From Suillus spraguei (Eukaryota > Basidiomycota > Agaricomycetes > Boletales > Suillaceae), in assembly GCA_016800925.1 (NCBI GenBank), contig JABCPU010000430.1, forward strand, positions 1 to 55,234: a DNA stretch of 55,234 nucleotides. Reading direction: 5' to 3'. Under the pieces are notes generated by a model, which saw only the letters and a list, made by a program, of their open reading frames with translations, was not told the origin of the DNA and searched no databases. Within the stretch, counting starts at the first letter, position 1. Every line of letters starts with the position of its first letter. Positions 10,200 to 22,155 of this stretch are shown piece after piece. The position numbers and the translations under genes are program-made.

Positions 10200-13100
10200 T
10201 CAAGTGCTTGTGCGATTTGATTGACTGAAGAATAATAAGAGGGAGTGTTGCATCTTATAAGCATTCAGGATTCGAGTGGAGTGCTTCAAGTTCTTTTCTG
10301 GAAGCCATTCGTTATCTCCCGATAAATATCCTTTCCAGGAAACAAGATAGCGTCGGCGAATGCCGGTTCCTTTGTGGGAAAGAATTGCTTCTACTTCTTC
10401 TTCTTCTTCTTCTTCTTCGATAATGTCAGGCGGTGGTTCGGGAAAGTTTGGGCCATGTATGTCTGTTTCGCTATAGGACGATAAGATGGAAGCATGGAAA
10501 GTGGGGTGAATTTTCCATTGTGGAGGGAGTTTGAGCGTAAATGTGATGGGCGATAAGACATCAATGATCGGGAAAGGTCTGTATCGTTTTGGGGCAAGTT
10601 TCCACAATGGGAGTTTGAGTCTAAGATAAGTAGCAGATAGCCAGACCTTATCTCCGATCTTCCATGGAGTGTACTTCTCTCCTTGGGATCATTCGGCCAT
10701 TGTTTGCATCGCAATGTTATGGCAGGCGATTGCTTCTTCTCTTATCTTCTGCAGGGATCGTACTCGATCTTCTGCTGCTGGGATGGATGAGTCAGGGATT
10801 AAGTGAGGGATGGCGTGTGGTTCGTATCCCATCATCAGATAGAAAGGTGATGCATTCCTTGCATCATGTTTTCGGTGGTTGTGGACAAATTTGACGATTG
10901 GTAGGTGTTCTACCCAATTTTCAGGATTATTGTGGCAATAGATGTGCAGGTACATTTCTAGTTCTTGATTGAGCCTCTCGGTTTGTCCATCAGTCTGAGG
11001 GTGATAAGCCATAGATGGGGCGATGACGTAGTCGAGAAGTCGGGCAAGCTCCTTGGAGAAGCGAGATAGCAATTGCGGACCTTGATCCGAGATGACTTTG
11101 TCATGGAGTCCAAATTGACGGTAGACGTGTTTCAAGAATAGTTTGGCAATGCCTTCGGAAGTGATGGTTTTCAAACAAGGGATAATAATTACCCCCTTCA
11201 TAAGGCCATGGTCGACCACGACCAGGATACTGTCAAAGCCTCCAGAGACAGGGAGGTCAGTGATAAGATTGACAGATACCTGAGAAAAAGGTTGAGTCAC
11301 GGATGAGGGGATCGGGGCAAGTGGAGGGCGAACGGGATGCGTATCCGCTTTCATTTGCTGACAAAGGGCGCAACCCTCCACATATTTTCGAATATAAGAA
11401 CCCATAGCGGGCCACCAGGCTTCTCGTTTAATGAGTTCCTCAGTTTTGAATCTACCGGGATGTCCCGCCGTCGGATGATCATGATACCATTCCAGGATAT
11501 CGGGACGATGTGCCGGTGGAATGTAGGCACAATTCTTAAAATAGAGGACGTTCTCCTCAATTTTCCAATCGGAGAGTGCCGACTTCATAGGGGGAAGGAC
11601 CACACCATCAAGGGTGTCGGATGCAGTCTGAAAAACGGGATCATCGAGAGGGTCAGAGGATGATAAAACATCCTTCAGGTCGGTGTCAATAAGACGAACG
11701 AATAGAGCGTCAGGGAGGAGGGTCTGATCCTCGTTATCGTCCTTGCTGGAGTCGTAGTTGGGTTGGCGAGATAGTGCATCAGGTACTGCCAATTTAGTAC
11801 CTGCAACGTGATGCAGTTCAATGTCGTAAATAGACAAAATTAGTTGCCAATGTGCTTGGCGTCGGGTAAGCTTCTGTGCACTTCTAAAGTACAGAAGATT
11901 CTTGTGGTCGGTGAATACCAGGACAGGATGCGGGTTTCCTTCAAGATAATGATGCCATTCATTCAATGCCCGGATCATGGCAAGGAGTTCCAAATCAAAG
12001 ATCTGATAATTGCGTTCCGCAGGGTTCAAAGACTGCGAGAGATATGCGCATGGATGATAAACACCATTCTCATCAGTTTGTAAGAGAACTCCGCCAGTTG
12101 CTACAAGCAAAGCATCGGTAGCAATAGCAAATTGTCGGGAAGGGTCAGGATTACGAAGTACCGGTTGGGATGTGAAGTGCCATTTCAGTTTGTCAAAGGT
12201 GTCCATACATTTGGTTGACCAATCAAAGGCCTTATCTTTCTTTGTTAATTCGATAAGGGGTTGGGCGATGTCAGAGTAGTGGGAAATGAACATGCAGTAG
12301 AAGTTGCAAAAACCGAGAAATGACCGGACTTCTTTTACAGATTTTGGTGTTGGCCATTCAGCAATTCCCTTGGTTTTGGCGGTATCCATAGCAACTTGTC
12401 CGGGGCGAATTATCATTCCGAAGTATTCCACTTCTTCTGCATCGAAGGTGCATTTCTCTGGTTTCAAGAACAAATGTTCCTGTTGTATCTTCATCAAAAC
12501 CCGTCTTGTCCGTTTGCGGTGTTCTGCCATAGTCGTGGAGAAAATCAGGATATCGTCCATGTAGATAACCATCCATCCTTCATTGATTTCCTGCTGGAAG
12601 GTACGATTCATGTATGCTTGGAAAGTTGCTGGGGAATTACAGAGGCCAAAGAACATGACATTCGGTTCAAAGAGGCCAAATTCTGTAGTAAAAGCCGCTT
12701 TCCAGCGATCATCAGGATGGATGCGAATGTTATTATAACTGGACCGGATATCCATTTTCGTAAAGAACTGTGCATTGTGAAGGCATGCGACGAGGGAAAT
12801 AGGAAGTGGGAGTGGATAAGTGTTCTTGACTGTCCAATCATTGATGTAGCGATAATCTTGACAGGGACGCAATTCTCCACTCTTCTTTCCCACAAAGAAG
12901 AAGCCACTGGCTTGGGGTGACTTCGATTCTGAGATGAAACCCTTTGCAACATTTTCATCGATAAACGTTTTAACGGCAACACGTTCTTTTTCTGATAGTG
13001 GGTAAACCTTAGATGTGCGGGGAATAAAACCAGGTTTAGTATTGATCCGATGATCAATACCAGGGCATTCAGGAGGTAGTTTGTTTAGTCCGTCTTTAGC

Positions 13101-14240
13101 AAAGACATCTGCAAAGTCATGCAAATATTCCGGGACCAATTCTTCGAAAGATTTCTTTTTCTTCTCCTTCTCATCTGTCGCGAATTCCTGAGCTTTATTA
13201 CTGTATTTTGGAGGAGGAAGGGAGATTGTGGAATAGTTGGGGAGTTGTTCGAGTCAGGAAGTTCCATCACGTGTGAGGGGTGTATCCATGGATACTTCTT
13301 CGATGATTCTCATACTAACTCCATCCGTGTCATATTCCACAAGGAATTCTCCATCTCCAAGCTCGTAAGAGGAAATTTCATGTACTTCTGGCGCATGCCA
13401 GACATCTTGCATAGTGTTGAATTGGTCATCATCCTCTGTTGGGATCAATGGGGGCACGGGTTCTTCTTTGTCGGGAATTTCTTCAATTGAAGCTGAAGGA
13501 GTATGTTGAAGAGTTTTCAGAGGAACATAGAACTTGGATAGTTTCGGTACGTTTGTGTCTTGTCCAGGGATTTCTTCTTCCACTTTCTTTTCCCATACTT
13601 CTGTTCTTCTATTGGCCGTTGCTCAATAGGTGCTGGTCCGGTCCGATACTCAGGTTCAGTTTTGTTCTTGTGCTTTTCTGCGTGGGGAATCGGTGATACT
13701 GCTCGCGGCAGTTGTACACGGGGAGTGAAGTTTGTAGTACATGGCATTTGTACTTCAGGTTCAGGGTCTTTTGGAACATGAGGAACGTTAATAGGAGAGG
13801 CAACGAGGGGTCTTGGAAGTTGTGAATGTTGCCATTTCTTGGGATGGCAATGGAAATCTGGGGGTAGCCCGTTCTTCTTCCGATCAGTGTCTAAGTCGAT
13901 TTCAATTTCATCTGATTTCGTTGTTCGAGAGAGGACGAGTGTTTCAGTGGCCCAATCTATACTTGGGTTCATTGCGCATAACCACGGAATTCCCAGAAGG
14001 ATTTGATCTCTTTGTCCTAGTTTAGTGATATTGAATTTTCCATACATTGTTCATTTGTCAATTTTGACCACTAGGAGACAGTAGTGCGTGATTGGCCCTC
14101 CTTTGATAAGAGTTCCATCTGCCATAGTAACTCAAAACAGTGTTTTGAGTTTTCGTCATGTGATTTGATGGAGTTTTACAAACTCCTCGGAAATGAACGT
14201 TCCTGCTGCGCCCAAATCAATGACAGCAGTGGTGTCAACA
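10200..14240 (-). pseudogene. Element E pol with inactive protease
   Basis: RT, RNase H and integrase form one long frame at 13139-10689, with YMDD at 12552-12563 and the integrase DDE core. The chromodomain continues to 10200, reading through the position where A and F stop. The protease is dead in two ways: DLG replaces the DSG active site (14210-14218), and TGA lies at 14132-14134. Both changes are shared with element F. Further TGA codons at 13254-13256 and 10689-10691 stand where relatives have CGA. gag is absent upstream. Confidence 0.88.
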
Positions 14241-14312
14241 GATTTTTAGGGCTTTTATCAGGGTTCAGGGTCGAGGACTGGATAGTCAACAATCAGGTAG
14301 ACTTTAATCTTT
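14241..14312 (-). other. Element E leader fused to protease, gag deleted
   Basis: In A about 1.1 kb separates the protease codons near 7270 from the leader motif atcagggttcaggg near 8365. In E these are joined at about 14242-14260 through the short sequence aaaagccctaaaaat (minus strand). F has the same join at 20238-20256. The last 12 bases before the LTR keep the self-priming PBS. Confidence 0.85.
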
Positions 14313-14785
14313 TGTTACAAACTGGGATGGCATCACCAGCGACAGTGAAAAGACACAGACGGTCTGCTGGGAAGTTCTACAATGTCCAGAAGAGGACAAG
14401 GTGAAAGTACAAGGAACACGTTCCAAGTACTATCAAGGGTTCAGCCTCAAAGACAAGTCTAAGAGGTTCTACGAGAGTAGAGACTAAGGCTAAGGAGTGC
14501 TTAGACTTAGAGACGATTCAAGATGACTTAGGTTGGAGACCTAAGCGAAGGATGTTCCAGGTAAAACCCAGTAAGATTAAAGTGAAGTATACAAGCATAA
14601 TACAATGTGTTTAAATAGGCCAATATGTGCGCACGGACCAGGAGAGACGTGAGAATGTAAGTGTGTATCCAAAGAAGGAAAGCAACTATAGTACAGATGC
14701 ATTGAGCATATGAGTCAGAGTCATGTTATGTAATATACAAAGTAAAGGAGGCAGAAAATGAATAGGGGCACGTACGATTGTAACA
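14313..14785 (-). repeat. Element E 5' LTR, inserted in element F ORF3
   Basis: A 473 bp LTR. On its right it abuts the F ORF3 codons directly (cctca at 14786) with no polypurine tract, which shows that it is an insertion and not F's own 3' LTR. The partner cctca duplication expected at the other end of E is missing because the 3' side was lost. Confidence 0.88.
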
Positions 14786-16195
14786 CCTCATATACTCGGC
14801 TTCTTCAGCACCAGCACGTCATTTAGAATCCCACCTTTCTGCTGCTCGAATCCATTCATCGTCAAGCTGTCGTTCCCAAGAACGAAGCGCATCGTAGAAC
14901 CCGTCATCCTTCCAGGTTAAAGTGAACGGGGGAGTTCCGACTCGTTGAGGACAGTAGATGGATAAATGGGTGGGCGACCAATATCGACAGACCCCACACT
15001 GGTACTCCACGCAATTCTTCTGACGATGACCAAGTAGTCCGCAGACGCGACATTTCATGTTTTCATCAGGGTTGGAGTGTGCTTTTCAAAGTGGAGTTGG
15101 GGCAACCATGCAGCAGTGGGGGCTCGTAGAACGTGTGCCTTTCTTTCCTCGTTTACGAGTAATGCGTCTAAGGGCTCGCTCGTTGCTAGAGCGGATGTCA
15201 TTGATTTGATGATCATTGATGGTGTAAATGGAGGGTGCTGGCATTACGATGGCTGCAGCAATTAACTTGTCTGGGTCTGAAGATGTGGTAGGCCCAAGAG
15301 CTTTTACGAGGATGGGGATAGTAGAGTTGATAACGGGAGGAACGATCATAGGGGGATGGATGTGGAGGTCTTTCAGCAGTTGACCGGGCATGTTAACTTC
15401 AATGGGCTCATTGTCTACTTCTTTTATCACACGATTCCCGAGCGCGATAATCTGAGCAAGCTCGTTGTGTAGTGCGTTATTTATGACCACTTTTTTGTGC
15501 ATGGCATGGCATTCGGTGAATAGATGAGGAGGTTCTGCATCCTCATCAAGTATGGTGGTAGCATTGATTGGCAATGGCGTAGGTTGTGTTTCATAATGGT
15601 GGATGGCATCAATTAAGTGAGCTACCAGTCCTCTTGCTTCTCTAGAGTCGACCGTTGCTCCGTCAAGCTCCCCGATGATGGTGTCAGCTGTGTTATTGGC
15701 TTCCTGAACAGCAGCGAGTAAGCCAGTAAGGGCAGCGATATTAGAATGAGTGCCCGAATCGCGGGTGGAAGGAGCAGGAATTGGGAGTGGATCTCTTTGC
15801 GGAGAGGGAGGTCTCACCATGCCTGCTCGACGCTCGGCCACGATGTGAATAGCCATCTCAACATCAGCCTTAAAAGAATTGGGAAGGAGAAGCAGCCCAT
15901 AAGAGCGAATGCATTTCTGGCAGTGTAAGATTTGTTGACGGATAGTGTCATCTTGAACGTCGTGGCATATGGTTTCAATGAGGGCGGCTGTGCGAATGAT
16001 GTTGGTGAGGAGGATAGTGACAAACGGATCCTTGCCGGTAAGGATCTTTTCAATCTCGGTTGCATGTCCAGGGCAGAGGAGGGCGGCTTCAATGAAGGAG
16101 TTTCCATCAATGTTTCTGATGAGGTCGGCATAATGGTCAGTGGTGGTGTACGTTTCTTCAGTGACAGGGTGAATGTAAGCAGTGGGAAAGTTCAT
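14786..16195 (-). pseudogene. Element F ORF3, divergent version with zinc knuckles, truncated by E
   Basis: A 369-residue frame starting MNFPTAY (16195-15086), then a frameshift near 15075 into the zinc-knuckle part (15058-14819, CRVCGLLGHRQKNC and CGVCRYWSPTHLSIYC). The final acidic codons were lost to insertion of E. The N-terminal 200 residues and the centre differ strongly from E ORF3 although the flanking pol genes are nearly the same. DLHIHPP, the RRAG-RPPSPQRD linker, the basic stretch and the knuckles are conserved. Confidence 0.78.
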
Positions 16196-16239
16196 TTTGA
16201 GTTTAATTGATCAAGCATTTGTGCGGTTTGAAAGAATAA

Positions 16240-19200
16240 TCAAAGGGAGTGTTGCTTCTTATAAGCATTCAGAATTCAAGCGGAGTTCTTCAAATTCTTT
16301 TCTGGGAGCCATTCGTTATCTCCCGATGAATATCCTTTCCAGGAAACAAGATAGCGTCGGTGAATGCCGGTTCCTTTATGAGAAAGAATTGCTTCTACTT
16401 CATAATCTTCTTCTTCTTCGATAATGTCAGGTGGTGGTTCGGGGAAGTTCAGGCAGTGTACATCTGTTTCACTATAGGATGATAAGACAGAAGCATGGAA
16501 AGTGGGGTGAATTTTCCATTGTGGAGGAAGTTTGAGCGTAAATGTGATGGGCGATAAGACATCGATGATGAGGAAAGGTCCGTATCATTTCGGCGCAAGT
16601 TTCCGTGATGGGAGTTTGAGTCTAAGATTAGTAGCAGATAGCCAGACCTTATCTCCGATCTTCCATGGAGTGTACTTCTCTCCTTGGGATCGTTCGGCCA
16701 TTGTTTGCATCGCAATGTTATGGCAGGCGATTGCTTCTTCTCTTATCTTCTGCAGGGATTGTACTCGATCTTCTGCTGCAGGGACGGACGAGTCAGGAAT
16801 CAGGTGAGGGATGGCGTGTGGTTCGTATCCCATCATCAGATAGAAAGGTGATGCATTTCTTGCATCATTTTTTGGTGGTTGTGGACAAATTCGGCGATTG
16901 GTAGATGTTCTACCCAATCTTCAGGATTATTACGGCAATAGATGCACAAGTACGTTTCTAGTTCTTGATTGAGCCTCTCAGTTTGACCGTCAGTCTGAGG
17001 GTGATAAGCTGTAGATGGGGCAATGACATAGTCAAGAAGTCAGGCAAGCTCCTTGGAGAAGCGAGATAGGAATTGCAGACCTCGATCCGAGATGACTTTG
17101 TCATAGAGTCCAAATTGATGGTAGACATGTTTCAAGAATAGTTTAGCAATGCCTTCGGAAGTGATGGTTTTTAGACAAGGGATAATAATTACCCCCTTCA
17201 TAAGGCCATGGTCTACCACGACCATAATACTGTCAAAGCCTCCAGAGACAGGGAGGTCAGTGATAAGATTGACAGAGACCTGAGAGAAAGGTCGGGTCAC
17301 AGATGAGGGGATCGGGGCAAGCGGAGGTCGAACAGGATGTGTATCCACTTTCATTTGCTGACAAAGGGCGCAACCCTCTACATATTTCCGAATATAAGAG
17401 CCCATAGCGGGCCACCAGGCTTCTCGTTTGACGAGTTCTTCTGTTTTTAATCTACCGGGATGTCCCGCGGTGGGATGATCATGATACTTTTTCAGGATAT
17501 CGGGACAATGGGCTGGTGGAATGTAGGCACAATTCTTAAAATAGAGGACATTTTCCTCAATTTTCCAATCAGAGAGAGCCAACTTCATAGGGGGAAGACA
17601 CACACCATCAAGGGCGTCAGATGCAGTCTTGAAGACAGGGTTGTCGAGGGGGTCAGAGGATGATAAAACATCCTTCAGGTCGGTGTCAATAAGACGAACA
17701 AATAGAGTGTCAGGGAGGAGGGTCTGGTCCTTGTTATCATCTTTACTGGAGTCATAGTCGGGTTGGCGAGATAGTGCATCAGGTACTGCCAATTTAGTAC
17801 CTGCAATGTGATGCAGTTCAATGTCGTAAATAGACAAAATCAGTTGCCAATGTGCTTGACGACGGGTAAGCTTCTGTGCACTTCTAAAGTACAGAAGATT
17901 CTTGTGGTTGGTGAATACCAGGACAGGATGCGGGTTTCCTTCAAGATAATGATGCCATTCATTCAATGCCCGGATTACGGCAAGGAGTTCCCGATCAAAG
18001 ATTTGGTAATTGCGTTCTGCAGGGTTCAAAGACTGTGAGAGATATGCACATGGGTGATAAACACCATTCTCATCGGTCTGCAAGAGAACTCCACCAGTTG
18101 CTACAAGTGAAGCGTCGGTAGCAATAGCAAATTGTCGGGAAGGATCAGGGTTACGGAGTACCGGTTGGGATATGAAGCGTCGTTTCAGTTCTTCGAAGGT
18201 GTCCATACATTCGGTTGACCAATCAAAGGCCTTATCTTTCTTTGTTAATTCGATAAGGGGTTGGGCGATGTCAGAGTAGTGGGAAATGAACATGCAGTAG
18301 AAGTTGCAAAAACCGAGAAATGACTGGACTTCTTTTACAGATTTTGGTGTTGGCCATTCGGTGATTCCCTTGGTTTTGGCGGTATCCATAGCAACTTGTC
18401 CGGGGCGAATTATCATTCCGAGGTATTCCACTTCTTCTGCATCGAAGGTGCATTTCTCCGGTTTCAGGAACAAATGTTCTTTTCATATTTTCATCAAAAC
18501 CCGTCTGGTTCGTTCGCGGTGTTCTGCCATTGTTGTAGAGAAAATCAGGATATCGTCCATGTAGATAACCATCCATCCTTCATTGATTTCCTGTTGGAAG
18601 GTACGATTCATGTATGCTTGGAAAGTTGCTGGGGAATTACAGAGGCCAAAGAACATGACATTCGGTTCAAAGAGGCCAAATTCCGTAGTAAAAGCCGCTT
18701 TCCAGCGATCATCAGGATGGATGCGAATGTTATTATAACTGGACCGGATATCCATTTTCGTAAAGAACTGTGCATTGTGAAGGCATGCGACGAGGGAAAT
18801 AGGAAGTGGGAGTGGATAAGTGTTCTTGACTGTCCAATCATTGATGTAGCGATAATCTTGACAGGGACGCAATTCTCCACTCTTCTTTCCCACAAAGAAG
18901 AAGCCACTGGCTTGGGGTGACTTCGATTCCGATATGAAGCCTTTCGCAACATTTTTATCAATAAACGTTTTGACGGCAGCGCGTTCTTTTTCCGATAGCG
19001 GGTAAACCTTAGACGTGCAAGGAATAAAACCGGGTTTAGTATCGATCCGATGATCAATACCAGGGCGTTCAGGGGGTAGTTTGTTTAGTCCGTCTTTAGC
19101 AAAGACATCTGCAAAGTCATGCAAATATTCTGGGACCAATTCTTCAAAGGATTTCTTTTTCTTCTCCTTCTCGTCTGTAGCGAATTCCTGAGCTTTATTG

Positions 19201-20230
19201 CTGTATTTCAGAGGAGGAAGGGAGATTGTGGAATAGTTGGGGAGTTGTTCGAGTCGGGAAGTTCCATCACGTGTGAGAGGCATATCCATGGATACTTCTT
19301 CGATGATTCTCATGCTAACTCCATCTGTATCATATTCCACAAGGAATTCTCCTTCTCCAAGCTCGTAAGAGGAAATCTCTCGTACTTCTGGCGCATGCCA
19401 GACGTCTTGCATAGTGTTGAATTGATCATCATCCTCTGTTGGGATCAACAAGGGCACAGGTTCTTCTTCATCGGGGATTTCTTCAATTGAAGCTGAAGGA
19501 GTTTGAAGAGTTTTCAGGGGAACATAGAACTTGGATAGTTTCGGTACGTTTGTGTCTTGTCCAGGGATTTCTTCTTCCACTTTTCTTTTCCCATACTTCT
19601 GTTCTTCTATTGGCCGTTGCTCAATAGGTTCTGGTCCGGTCCGATACTCAGGTTCGGTTTTGTTCTTGCGCTTTTCTGCGTGGGGAATCAGTGATACTGC
19701 TCATGGCAGTTGTACACGGGGAGTGAAGTTGTAGTACATGGCATTCGTACTTCAGGTTCCAGGTCTTTCGGAACATCAGGAACATTAATAGGAGAGGCGA
19801 CGAGGGATCTCGGAAGTTGTGAATTTTGCCATTTCTTGGGATGGCAACGGAAAGCCGGGGGCAGCCCATTTTTCTTTCAATCAGTATCTAAATCAATTTC
19901 AATTTCGTCGGATTTCGTTGTTCGAGGGAGGACAAGTGTTTCAGCAGCCCAATCTATACTTGGGTTCATTGCGCATAACCATGGAATTCCCAGAAGGATT
20001 TGATCTCTTTGTCCTAGTTTAGTGATATTGAATTTTCCATACATTGTTCAGTTGTCAATTTTGACCACTAGGAGACAGTAGTGCATGATTGGCCCTCCTT
20101 TGATAAGAGTTCCATCTGCCATAGTAACTCAAAACAGTGTTTTGAGTTTTCGTCGTGTGATTTGATGGAGTTTTACAAACTCCTCAGAAATGAACGTTCC
20201 TGCTGCGCCCAAATCAATGACAGCAGTGGT
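16240..20230 (-). pseudogene. Element F pol with inactive protease
   Basis: RT (YMDD at 18552-18563) and the domain upstream lie at 19580-18483. RNase H and integrase lie at 18473-17040, and the integrase end plus chromodomain run to the TGA at 16240-16242. TGA codons at 18483-18485 and 17040-17042 replace CGA of relatives. The protease carries the same DLG change (20207-20215) and the same TGA (20129-20131) as E. A frameshift near 19600 separates the protease linker from RT. Confidence 0.88.
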
Positions 20231-20309
20231 GTCAACGGATTTTTAGGGCTTTTATCAGGGTTCAGGGTCGAAGACTGGGTAGTCGACGATCAGGTGGACT
20301 TTAATCTTT
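20231..20309 (-). other. Element F leader fused to protease, gag deleted
   Basis: The same junction as in E (minus-strand aaaagccctaaaaat) at about 20238-20256, followed by the leader and the PBS aaagattaaagt against the LTR. F and E are separate insertions, so the shared breakpoint is inherited from their common source. Confidence 0.85.
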
Positions 20310-20782
20310 TGTTACGAACTGGGGTGGTGTCACCAGTGACAGTGAAAAGACACAGACGGTCTGCTGGGAAGTTCTACAATGTCCAGAAGAGGACAAGGTG
20401 AAAGTACAAGGAATGCATTCTGAGTACTATCAAGGGTTCAGCCTCAAAGACAAGTCTAAGAGGTTCTACGAGAGTAGAGACTAAGGCTAAGGAGTGCTTA
20501 GACTTAGAGACGATTCAAGATGACTTAGGTTGGAGACCTAAGCGAAGGATATTCCAGGTAAAACCCAGTAAGATTAAAGTAAAGTATACAAGCATAGTAC
20601 AACATGCTTAAATAAGCCAATATGTGTCCACGGACCAAAAGAGATGTGAGAACGTATGTGCGTATCCAAAGAAGGAAGGCAACTATAGTACAGATGTGTT
20701 GAGCATATGAGTCAGAGTCATGTTACGTAATATACAAGTAAAGGAGATGAGACAATGAATAGGGGTATGTTCAACTGTAACA
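20310..20782 (-). repeat. Element F 5' LTR
   Basis: A 473 bp LTR of the same family but the most diverged in the window, which fits F being the oldest insertion. The TSD aagac follows at 20783-20787 and matches 414-418. Confidence 0.88.
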
Positions 20783-20787
20783 AAGAC

Positions 20788-21470
20788 ACTGGGGGACGAA
20801 GGAGTAGTGCAGCCTGATAGAGCTTGATGGACTCATCAAGGTCAGATGGGATGCCCCACTGAGTGAATCTGTCACAAAGGCCAAGGGCGAGATTGTTGAG
20901 AGGATGATCAAAGAGAATGACCAGGGGGGAAAAGGAGTAGTGCAGCCCAATTGAGCTCAATGGACTCATCGAGGTCAGATGGGATGGCCCACTGAGTGAA
21001 TCTGTCTCAAAGGCTGTTGGTGAGATTGTTGAGAGAGTATGGTTGATGAGCATGACCAGGGGGGCAAAGGAGTAGTGCAGCCCAATAGAGCTCAATGGAC
21101 TCATCGAGGTCAGATGGGATGCCCCACTGAGTGAATCTGTCTTGAAGGCTGATGGCAAGATTGATGAGATACTGTGATCGATCAGAATGACCAGGGGGAC
21201 AAAGGAGTAGTGCAGCCCGATGCAGCTTGATGGACTCATCAAGGTCAGACAGGACACCTCACTGAATGAATCTGTCTCGAAGGCTGATGGCAAGATTGTT
21301 GAGAGAGAGTGATCGATCAGAATGACCAGGGGACAAAGGAGTAGTGCAGCTCAATGGAGCTCAATGGACTCATCAAGGTTGGACAAGATGCCCCACTGAG
21401 TGAATCTGTCTTGAAGGCTGTTGGCGAGATTGTTGAGAGACTGTGATCAAAGAGGATGTCCAAGGGGATA
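20788..21470 (-). pseudogene. TPR-repeat gene fragment, five 129 bp repeats
   Basis: On the minus strand about five tandem 129 bp units each encode 43 residues with the pattern PGHSDRS, then LxNLAISLQDRFTQWG, then DLDESIELxxAALLL. This is the tetratricopeptide type found in large basidiomycete TPR, CHAT and NLR-like proteins. Stops (TGA in the unit near 21256 and near 20912) and a one-base loss near 21330 break the frame. Element F is inserted at its C-terminal side. No NB-ARC, CHAT or other partner domain is visible in the flanks. Confidence 0.8.
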
Positions 21471-22155
21471 TCTCTTCAAGGCCACACAATATTGTTTCAC
21501 ATGGTCTGCCATGATATGACACCCCAATCAAGTTACACGAGAACTGATGAGAATACAAGGAGGATTAAGCCAAAGAGTGCAAGTGGGCAAACACAATGCG
21601 TAGTACTGTCAGGTTATGCGTCAGCATAAAATCCAAAGGTTGAATCGCAATATTCATGGACATAGAAATCTCAAGAATGAAGTAGTCTGAATCTGTTAGA
21701 GGAATGGGGCCCACATATGTGTTCAACTCCTTCTGATATGATGATTTTGTGAATGTGCTAATAGCACTATTCAGCTGTTACATAAAATGCTCAATGTAAT
21801 TTCAAACACCCTAACCTCTCTTCAAGGCGTGTTCGGAGTTTTAAATATGGGGTGCATCATGAAGTACTAGGGTCTAGAACTGAAAAGGATGGCAAGGTTG
21901 ATTGAGAGAGGGAAGAAATAGATATTCATGGGAGTTGTGGACTTGGTGGAATGACAAGGTTATTATTGTTGTGGTTCATGTCACTGATTCCATGAGAATA
22001 GACCATCTATCTGATACAGCTGCACGTACATATTTCAAAAGGAGGTATGAATCCACCTATATAAACACATCATTTTGTTCTACAAAACTTATCTGATAGC
22101 AAAACCACTGTTTCATTCAGTCAAGTGACCATCAATTCGCCATCAATCTGTCAAG
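21471..22155 (+). promoter_or_regulatory. Upstream region of secreted-protein pseudogene, with TATA box
   Basis: No gene is seen here. Part of it (about 21880-22020) resembles the sequence upstream of the tandem copy at 34458 (near 33960-34110), so the promoter region was duplicated with the gene. A TATATAAA box at 22058-22065 lies about 90 bases before the ATG. Confidence 0.5.

Larger units (their letters stand above)
419..20782 (-). mobile_element. Composite nested Ty3/Gypsy stack (element F holding element E holding element A)
   Basis: The outer limits are LTRs at 419-890 and 20310-20782, flanked by the TSD aagac. F sequence proper is 14786-20782 (5' LTR, leader, pol, most of ORF3). Element E begins with its 5' LTR at 14313-14785, which abuts F ORF3 directly with no polypurine tract, so it sits inside F. 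E is interrupted at 1118-8896 by element A. F's 3' end and one LTR are missing. This fits recombination between the F and E 3' LTRs, leaving the single LTR at 419-890. All three elements read on the minus strand and share one LTR family of about 473 bp. Confidence 0.85.

Noticed and set aside
10689..13139. Reading the 816-codon frame as a functional host gene
   Set aside because: It is the RT, RNase H and integrase of element E, bounded by TGA codons at CGA sites and by LTRs.
14123..14152. Perfect inverted repeat actcaaaaca-g-tgttttgagt, also in F near 20128-20148
   Set aside because: It looks like a possible operator, but it lies in decayed protease codons and arises from the shared TGA mutation; no function is supported.
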